A DNA stretch of 64,000 bases, taken from Delphinapterus leucas (Eukaryota; Chordata; Mammalia; Artiodactyla; Monodontidae). The translations under genes and the position numbers were made by a program. The stretch spans positions 32,027,689 through 32,091,688 of the forward strand of contig NW_022098023.1 of assembly GCF_002288925.2 (NCBI RefSeq), read 5' to 3'. The notes beneath the pieces were generated by a model. It made no database searches, was not told where the DNA came from, and saw only the letters and a program-made list of their open reading frames with translations. Below, piece by piece: positions 56,869 through 64,000 of the stretch (positions are counted from its first letter, which is position 1; every line of letters starts with the position of its first letter).

Positions 56869-59484
56869 CGGTCAGTCAGTCAGTCATTTTGGATTTTCAA
56901 AGGTCAAGGTGTGTGTATGTCTATGTGTGTATTATATGCATATATATGTATAATATATAGACACATGCACATGCATTAGATTTTGTGTGTTATTAAATCT
57001 GAGTTTTTAAACATGGTGATAGGCTAAACTCCCTAAATTCAGATAAAGTTCTCATAGATGGTTCTATTTAGGGGAATATAACTCAGTAGTGATACAAAAG
57101 TACTTGGAAACTCCTAAATCTTGAAAAGTAACTCACTTCTATAAACTTTGCAGAGAGCTACATAACTAGAGACTCATCTCTGGGGAAAATAAAGTCTGAT
57201 TCCTCCAGACTGAGTGTTCTAGGAAGGAAGGTGCCAGAGGATGTCCTCCATGAAAGGAACAAAGAAGACCTAGTATCCAGGAAGGAAAGGATGAAACACA
57301 GAGGGACAGAAGGAAATCCTCAGGATTATAGTGAAGACAGATTCCTAAGCTGACAGTGCAGCACCGGAAGTGGGGAGGCCAGTCCATACTAGAGAGGTCA
57401 ATCATCTGCAGGGGAGACGTCTTCCAAAAGTGAAACTCATAAAATAACGGATGCACTAAAGTCACAAATTTAGGCTTGCAAGAATAACAATGATTAATTC
57501 CATAGGAAACCAAAAAGTAGTGCAGAAAAGGAACAGCAATTACATTATACTATAGAATTCAGCTGCCAATGTTTTCACAATCTCAATAATGCAACCCTGA
57601 AGAATGAACTAAACAATGTTACAATTTAACTATAGTAGGAGAATGGGGGACAGGAGATGATTTGTGTGTTGGATGATGTGGTGTGAAAGAGACCTAAGTC
57701 CTTATTTTCCAAAGTGGAAAGTCAAGAAGTGAAGCCTAAGTACATAAGTAATGTCTCTAACTTCAAAATGAAGAAGTAGCGAGATAAGTATGTTCTTTAG
57801 CCATTTGGAGGTAAATACCAAAATAACCAGTTATGTGAGATGAAAAGTGGTTTCCACTGAGGAAATGGAATAGAGCAGAGGGGCATTGAGCTGCTGTGCA
57901 TCTCAACAAGCCTCATACGACTACACCATACTTTAAACTATGTGCATGTTTACCTTGTATTCAACATATAGCCGAAAAAAAAGACTAGTGAACAGTATGT
58001 TTTAATAGGAACCTACCCCTCCCACCTCTGCTGAGCCCAAATCCTGGGTTGATGTTGTTATTGATACAAATTAGCCCTCAGGCCTAGTTATTCCAGTGAA
58101 TTCACCATGGGATAAAGAGGTCTGAAGGTTTACATTTTGTAAAGAAAACCATTAAGCACCTCTCATCCACATTCTCCCTCTGAGACTGACACCCATTGGA
58201 ACATACACTCAAAAGTCAGATGGGAACCCACATAGCTTGTATGTTAAGTTGTAAGCCTAGACTGGAAAATAAGATTTGCCTTTTTACTGGAGAAGAGGCT
58301 TCTTTCAAATTTCCCAGAAATCTAGACTTAGAATCCCCTGTGGGGAGAACCATGAAGCAGCACATCCAAGTCTGCAGACGGGGTGTTCCCATCAGGTCCC
58401 AAAGCTCAGGTGGGCCTCCAACCTGCCCTTAGGTAGTGGGCACTGGGCCCTGAGCCAGGTGTGTCTTTCATGAGAGGGACGGAAGTAGTACAGTATGTGC
58501 CCACCTCCAGGGAGACTAGAAGTTCTTGCCTTAAGAGGTTATAATAAAGGGAACAGGAGAAAAGGGTCTTTCTAATTTAGAGAACTAGAGAGGGCCAGTA
58601 ACTGCTATCAATCAGTCAACAGATACTTATGGAGTTAATGCCCTACACCAGACATTGGATGCCAAGCTCACTATAGTTCTTGTGCTTTGCAAACTCTGAC
58701 TTAGCAAAACTCACTGATTCCTAGCCCCCTAACGACTTACATCTTTTTCCATTCCCCCTCTCCCTGTTTCTTATCTTTGCTTTGGGGATGCTTGTCTCCT
58801 TTTCTTCCATTTTCAAATCAGGGTGCAATATCTATTTGATACATTTCTAAAAACAACACAAAATTAAAATAACAGCCAAACATTGAAAATATAAGCTAGC
58901 AACAAGAAAGAAAGCAGGTGCATTTTATATTATGTTGCAGCTTCATGGTATTGCACTATTTTGCAGCCAGCAACAAAGCAAACAGATAAAAATTTTCTCT
59001 GCTAATCCTAAAATATCTTTTATGCCTTTTAGAATCTTTAAAATAGAAGAAAGATCCTTCTTAAGAAATCATTTCCTTCCCATAAATCAGAGACAAAATT
59101 ATTTCATAAAAAATCTTCTGCTTCCCTATCATTATTATATATTATATAAATCTGGAAGAAAAGAAAATGAAATGTTGCCTGCATCAAGGTGAACTGCCTG
59201 AGGAAGCAGGGATAGCCCTCCATGTATCCTCCTTGGCGGATGCATGTACAGCACGTTTGGGAAAATAGGCAGGTGCACTGGGAGAAACAGAGGAGGGTCA
59301 GAGTCTAGTTAGGCAAGACATGAGATTCCAGAAGCAAAATACATAGAAAGCAAGAATAAGCAGCAAAAGTGAAAAGAACTCAAACACACTTCGCTTTGAA
59401 TTCTTCCCTAGGACACAGTAGTGCAGAGCTAAAGTAACCCAGTGCATTTGAAGCAGATTTAGGAAAACAGATTAAGGAAAGTGG
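56869..59484. other. Mostly unassigned sequence
   Basis: A (GTCA)n patch lies at 56871-56886 and a GT/AT patch at 56910-56990. 57480-57980 may be an old L1M- or HAL1-like piece ('taaactatgtgcatgttta'), not firmly called. A short L2/MIR tail-like motif ('caatcagtcaacagatactt') lies at 58608. Frames at 57166-57513 (-), 58196-58473 (+) and 58932-59192 (+) have no domains. Confidence 0.35.
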
Positions 59485-59690
59485 CTACCACTTCTTGAGT
59501 GCCCACCATACGCCAGATCCTATGAGATGTTGTCTTGAACCCTTAAGAGAACCTTGCTAGGCAGGCATTTCTATCCCCTTTCACCAATGAAGACTGAGGC
59601 TCGAGCTTGTTAAACAACTTGTCCAAGGTCACCTCACTGTTACCTACCATAGCTGGGGTCCAAACCCTGACCCATCAAATAGATAGATCC
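59485..59690 (-). mobile_element. MIR SINE, antisense
   Basis: Complement of MIR: 'cttgagtgcccaccatacgc', 'tatcccctttcaccaatgaa', 'gactgaggctcgagcttgtt', 'ttgtccaaggtcacctcact', 'gctggggtccaaaccctgac'. Confidence 0.88.
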
Positions 59691-59854
59691 AAAGCCATCC
59701 TTCTCTCCACCATTCCAAACTGCCTGTCAGTGTGTTAAATGGACATTCCAAAAATGTCTGTCAAACTAATGAATAAATTCAAGAAGTGGGTTCTGGAAAA
59801 AAGGACTCCAAAATATGGGATTACAACTCTTAGAAGGGGGATGTAAATATGCAT

Positions 59855-59914
59855 GACTTGAGTAAGACTTTTGAGTTTTTTGAAGACTTGAGTAAGACTT
59901 TTGAGTTTTTTGAA
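59855..59914. repeat. Perfect two-copy tandem duplication, 30-base unit
   Basis: 59855-59884 and 59885-59914 are identical (unit starts GACTTGAGTAAGACTTTTGA). No difference between copies suggests recent origin or an assembly effect. Confidence 0.97.
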
Positions 59915-61844
59915 GAATGTACATCTGGAAGTGAGATTTAGTTGATGCATAGAAAAAGAAAGAGGAGGTCTATGAGTAAAGAAAAGTTGCTAGAAAGAAA
60001 CAACTATTTATTTTAAAGAATAAGGACCCTAGGGCAGTAATGGAAGCCATCATAGGAACGTTGAAGGCCAAGAGAAAATAATATTAATAGGAATTTTGAA
60101 AGAAAAAACAATAACAATCATGGCAGCGAAAACATAGATTAATTGTTATGTCAATTCTACTTCTTATTTCAATGATGTTATGTTAGAGAATAAATGTAGC
60201 TACTAATTAACCCAAAGCTATATAAGATTCTCATATTCATTGAATTTCATAAGAGCAAGCAATAGAATACATATTTCAGCATCTTCAGTGAATTTAACAA
60301 ATGATAGTGAAACTTCTCTCTGGTGATATTAGGTACTAATAACATTGCTTATTCATGTAAGTGCCAAATGCTTTTTAGGTCTTAAGTTCTACTTAAATTA
60401 AGACTACCCATAAATTCTACGCTATGACACTAAGTTCTACAGGTTAATCATATATCTTAGGTTGTTTCCTTGTTACCAGTTTTACTTGTCTTTAGTTGGG
60501 TCTTTTTTGTTTGAAAAAGGCCTGGTCACTCTTATTAGATTCATTGCCTTCTTTTAATTAACTGACTGTTAAATCTACTGCATTATCAATTCTACCATCT
60601 CCCCTGTGCCCAAAACCATCTTTGACACTGCATTCCTTAAATAGAATAAGGGATTTTTCACAAAAAATATGGTGTAGGAAAAATGTGGGATTTCCATTCC
60701 CTGTCCAATAATTTGCCTTTTCTTCTGAGTATCCTCTTCCTCTTCTATCACCCCTAACACCAGATCACCACGGTCATTATCACCTCAGTCATCATCACAG
60801 CCAAGTCCTCCACAAGTATATTCTCTGGCAATACTCATGACTGTGAGGCTTTAACATCACTCCAAGTATATACTGAGCCCTCAACAAAGCAGTCTTGTCA
60901 AACATGGTCCCTGTCTTCCAGAAGGAGTTTAACTCTCTCTAGCCTTATTCTCCCTTCTTTTCTTCAAATTTCTTCCATTCAAACTGGCCTACTTGTTGTT
61001 CCCCTTCTATAACTTGGCTCCATCTCCTTATATTTGTGTGGACTCTTCTGTTGAAGGGGCTGTCCCTTCCCAAGTCATCAGGATCAGTGCAAATGCCACA
61101 GCCTCCAAGAAACCGCTGTTATGCTCTCTGTAATCTCTATCTCTTCTAAACCTCCTTACTGTACATCCTTACAGTTATTTATCAATCTGACTATTATTCT
61201 AATATCTTGCCTTTCATACAGTAGAACTTAGTACATGTTTGTTTATGGAATGGATGAATGAATGAATTTATAGTGTTGGTCTTAGTTTAGCTTGCAAGAG
61301 TTACACGTCTTTCTTCTCCACTGGGATGGGAACAGAGGTCTTGGTATGCATGTTTATGTCCTCCTGGCACCTTTTAGAGTAAATCTCACGAAATAGACAC
61401 TCACTGCATGTCTACTAATTCAAAATAAAGATAATATTCTGACAGAGACTAAGTGAGTGACTGCTGCGGAAAAGATAAAGTATGAGAGTATTGTTATAGC
61501 AGAAGCAGTGTTAAAGAATATGGAAATGCCTTTTAAGATCTAACTGACCAATTGCCCTGACCTTCTCACTTAACATGGTATTCTAAACTCAACTAAGAAA
61601 AAGTAAAGCATTTCCATAGTTATGGAGGGGATATTAATGAGTCTTGGTTCTGGGATGAGGAAGAGGTTGTATCCCTTCACTCATTTAGTGATGCTCTAAA
61701 CTGGTCTGAGAGATGTGGCATAAGAACAGCTGTCTACAGAAATTTGAGTGTTTTCCTTCAAAAAAAAAAAAAACTGATGAAAAAAATGCCAGTGTAGTAG
61801 GCAGATTGTTGAGAAAAGCTTGGTATAGAAATCTAGAAACTGGC
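59915..61844. other. Mostly unassigned; possible L2/MIR3-like part at 60950-61270
   Basis: 60950-61270 has pyrimidine-rich L2-like wording ending in 'tggatgaatgaatgaattt', typical of an L2 tail, but diverged. No gene was recognised elsewhere. Confidence 0.35.
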
Positions 61845-62125
61845 TTCTATTTCAGGCTCTGCCACAGACAGGATATGCCAGAAGTATGTAGTGAAACTTG
61901 TGAAGCAGTGTCCTTAAAGAGATATAGCATGCTACTCTCCTCTCCTTTTTTCATACTTGCTAGCAGGAATGCTTTTATGATGGCTGGAGCTAGAGCAGCC
62001 ATCTTGGATCTTTCAGTGATCTTGGAAATGAAACATAAGAGCAAAACAGACAGAGCATAGATCCTACCTTGACTTTGATGTGAGGGAGAAGTAAATTTGA
62101 CAGACAAATAAATTTCTATCTTGTT
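61845..62125 (+). mobile_element. Old LTR, probably MaLR type
   Basis: 'gatggctggagctagagcag' with 'ccatcttggatc', later 'gatgtgagggagaagtaa' and 'ataaatttctatcttgtttg', match the 3' half of a common mammalian LTR. The 115-codon plus frame at 61713-62060 is read through this LTR and is not a gene. Confidence 0.55.
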
Positions 62126-62309
62126 TGAACAAAAAAAAAGAAAGAAAAAGAACAGCTACCTAGATCCTTGTTCTCTGTGCCTTCCTGGGATCAATAGGCC
62201 TGCAAGGAGTAACGGAGAAGCAGTTGTCTGCCCTGGTAGGCACAAAGTGGTCAGTGCCTAATGGTCCCAGTGTCTTTAAATGGCCTTAACGACTATGGAG
62301 TGGGAAGAA

Positions 62310-62545
62310 GTACATAGTGCCATGGAAAGAAATTGATCTGAAGAATCAGACCAATCTCAATTTGAATCCTGAATCCAATCCTTTCTAAAAGTCACTCCAC
62401 TTCTTGGAATCTCAGCTTCCTCATCTCAAAAAGAGAGGGGGAGAACATCTTCTACCCCATGAGACCATTAGAAGGATTTGAAGATAAGTAGATAGACGGA
62501 TAGACAGACAGACGTTCCCTAGTGTGGCACCTAGCATTCCAGAAA
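62310..62545 (+). mobile_element. MIR SINE
   Basis: MIR order: 'agaatcagaccaatctcaat', 'cctttctaaaagtcactcca', 'tcagcttcctcatctcaaaa', 'ccattagaaggatttgaaga', 'gtgtggcacctagcattcc'. Contains a small (GATA/GACA)n patch at 62485-62513. Confidence 0.85.
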
Positions 62546-63064
62546 AAAAAGGCATAGTGCTTTGAACTTTGTTGGGAAACTTCATTGGAATGGATCCCAT
62601 ATTTACTGAATTTAGAACCTAAAGTAATTTGAGATCTTAAACAAATACTGAGACTGGTGTAGATGCATCAAAGGTCTGAGGCTACCAAGGCAATTGTGTT
62701 AACATTAGGTAAATCAGAGATCAGGGCAGTAAATATTTATAGCAAATACAAGCAATGGAAAGCTCTACTGTGTCTTAGAGGTGAAGAGTGACTCATGTGT
62801 TGCTGCATGTTCAGGCAAATTGGAGTTGAGGAAGAAATCACTTTTTTGTCTAGTTACTCAGCAAGGCTTTGGGAAAGAGGTGAGAATAGGGGAAGAAAGG
62901 GGCCTAGGTTAGCTAAGAATAGGTGACGTTTCCAGGAATAAGAATTAAAAGGGAATGAGGAATTGATTAACTCATCTAAAAAGACAACTCACAGGGACTA
63001 TAAAGTTGAAAGAAAATAAGAAACACCTGAGTTTCTTTTCCTGATGTGTGCTTGCACAATCTCA

Positions 63065-63200
63065 TTCTATCATTTTCTCATTCATTCATTCATCTATTTG
63101 ATGAGTTAACAGGTATTTAGTAGGGACTATGTGCTAGGAGATGAGTGCTGAGAATGAAATAGAGTGCGCTGTGGACCTCACAGTGCAGTGGGGTAAACAA
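63065..63200 (-). mobile_element. L2 3' tail, antisense
   Basis: 'ctcattcattcattcatcta' with 'gtatttagtagggactatgt', 'gctaggagatgagtgctgag' and 'ggacctcacagtgcagtggg' is the complement of the L2 3' end. Confidence 0.75.
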
Positions 63201-64000
63201 TCTCTTGAAAGTATAATTGTAAAAGCATAGATATATGCTATAAGGAAACCCTCAGTTCAAACCTGCATATAATAAGGGATTCAGCTAGGTAATTATGTGT
63301 CTCCTCCATCTCCAAAACTATGTTTGTGAGTGATAAAACTCACTTTGCCAAATTGCAAAGTGCAAATTGGCAAAGGTCATCAAACACAGACCATTGCCCG
63401 TTTCCAGCATTCAGCACATCTGATGTCCCTGAAGGGCTGGCTATTATCTGTGCAAGCACTTGTATGTACACTTGCCCCCGCAAGCCTGCAGACCTAATCA
63501 CACGCACACATGCCTGGGAGTGGCACAAAGCACCCAGGGAAAAGTGGACATTAGAAAGTTATCTTGGGAAATTATCATAGAATTAAGGTCATGCATTAAG
63601 TTCAAAATGCAAATAACTGCGAGTATTTGCCTGTTTTTATAACAATACTAAGATTGTATAAAATGTAGTCCTTTAGGGACTACATTTTTTATCTTTTTCT
63701 GTCCAGTGGTTTTCCTTTAACTCTATGAAATAGGTTTTCATATGTTTTAAACATAAAAACCATGAGTTCTTGTGATTTTTTTTAAAAAAAATCTCAAGTA
63801 ACTCAAAGCTGTTTAAATGCTAAAACTACAAGTGTCTCTCCCTTCTTGGTTTTGAGTCACTCATCTCAGATGTATTAGTCACATTCCTTAAGGCTGAACC
63901 TCATTTTATTAATTTCTGAAAACTTCTTTTTATGTAAGGGTGTTTGGAATTCTACAAGAGCATTAGAACAAGATCAGTCTATTCTTAACGTAACAAATTA
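63201..64000. other. Unassigned sequence to window end
   Basis: No repeat or gene was recognised. The overlapping frames at 63320-63580 (+) and 63340-63528 (-) have no domain. It includes the inverted repeat at 63660-63688. Confidence 0.4.
63660..63688. repeat. Perfect inverted repeat, 12-base stem, 5-base loop
   Basis: AAAATGTAGTCC (63660-63671), loop TTTAG, GGACTACATTTT (63677-63688). Pairing extends outward by two more pairs after one mismatch. Too short for a typical microRNA precursor. Confidence 0.95.

Noticed and set aside
61713..62060. 115-codon plus frame
   Set aside because: Its second half is translation of an old LTR; the first half includes a 13-A run.
63660..63688. microRNA precursor
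   Set aside because: The stem is 12 bp (about 14 with a mismatch), far shorter than a microRNA hairpin.

Overview
The window is nuclear DNA of a mammal, most likely a cetacean. Eight tRNA-derived SINEs of the CHR type are present (heads read TTCCCTGGTGGC.CAGTGG, with a pol III B-box such as GGTTCGAGCCC). CHR SINEs are known from whales, hippos and ruminants. No BovB LINE or Bov-tA SINE was recognised, which argues against a ruminant; no pig PRE-1 SINE was recognised either. Species cannot be fixed from the sequence alone. No intact protein-coding gene, exon-intron structure, tRNA or rRNA gene, CRISPR array or prokaryotic feature could be supported. Nearly every recognisable open reading frame is a piece of a decayed LINE-1. 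The window reads as an intergenic or intronic, repeat-dense interval.

Layout. 1-6.9 kb is a stack of L1 3' ends split by a nearly full-length L1 (about 1005-5920) that landed inside an older L1 and still shows a 20-bp target-site duplication. 7-13 kb is mostly unassigned sequence with one long CHR SINE, one MIR and a 250-bp purine (GGAA/GAAA) tract. 13-16 kb holds an ancient sense L1 interrupted by a younger antisense L1. 18.4-22.5 kb is a long sense-strand L2 split by an antisense MLT1-type LTR and a 2-kb AT-rich insert. 28.6-30.4 kb is an antisense L2 split by an L1M-type fragment, itself split by a recent CHR SINE with a perfect 18-bp duplication. 35.66-41.6 kb is a second nearly full-length L1. 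It contains a 100-N assembly gap at 37092-37191 whose two flanks repeat the same 172 bp exactly, so the local assembly is wrong there. 42-64 kb is lower in repeats: scattered MIR, L2, L1 tails, five CHR SINEs and two MaLR-type LTRs, separated by long stretches in which no repeat was recognised.

Function. Neither long L1 can be active. The first has lost most of ORF1, has a changed endonuclease residue and many frameshifts, but keeps the reverse transcriptase FADD. The second has a one-base deletion inside the FADD codons, an endonuclease deletion and several stops. No undescribed biological system was found. The most useful observations are the assembly duplication, candidate L1 3' transductions, small perfect inverted repeats (one of which looks like a template-switch product), a perfect three-pentamer heat-shock-element match, and several repeat-free stretches worth testing for conservation. 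All repeat family names come from recognition by eye; none was confirmed by a database search.
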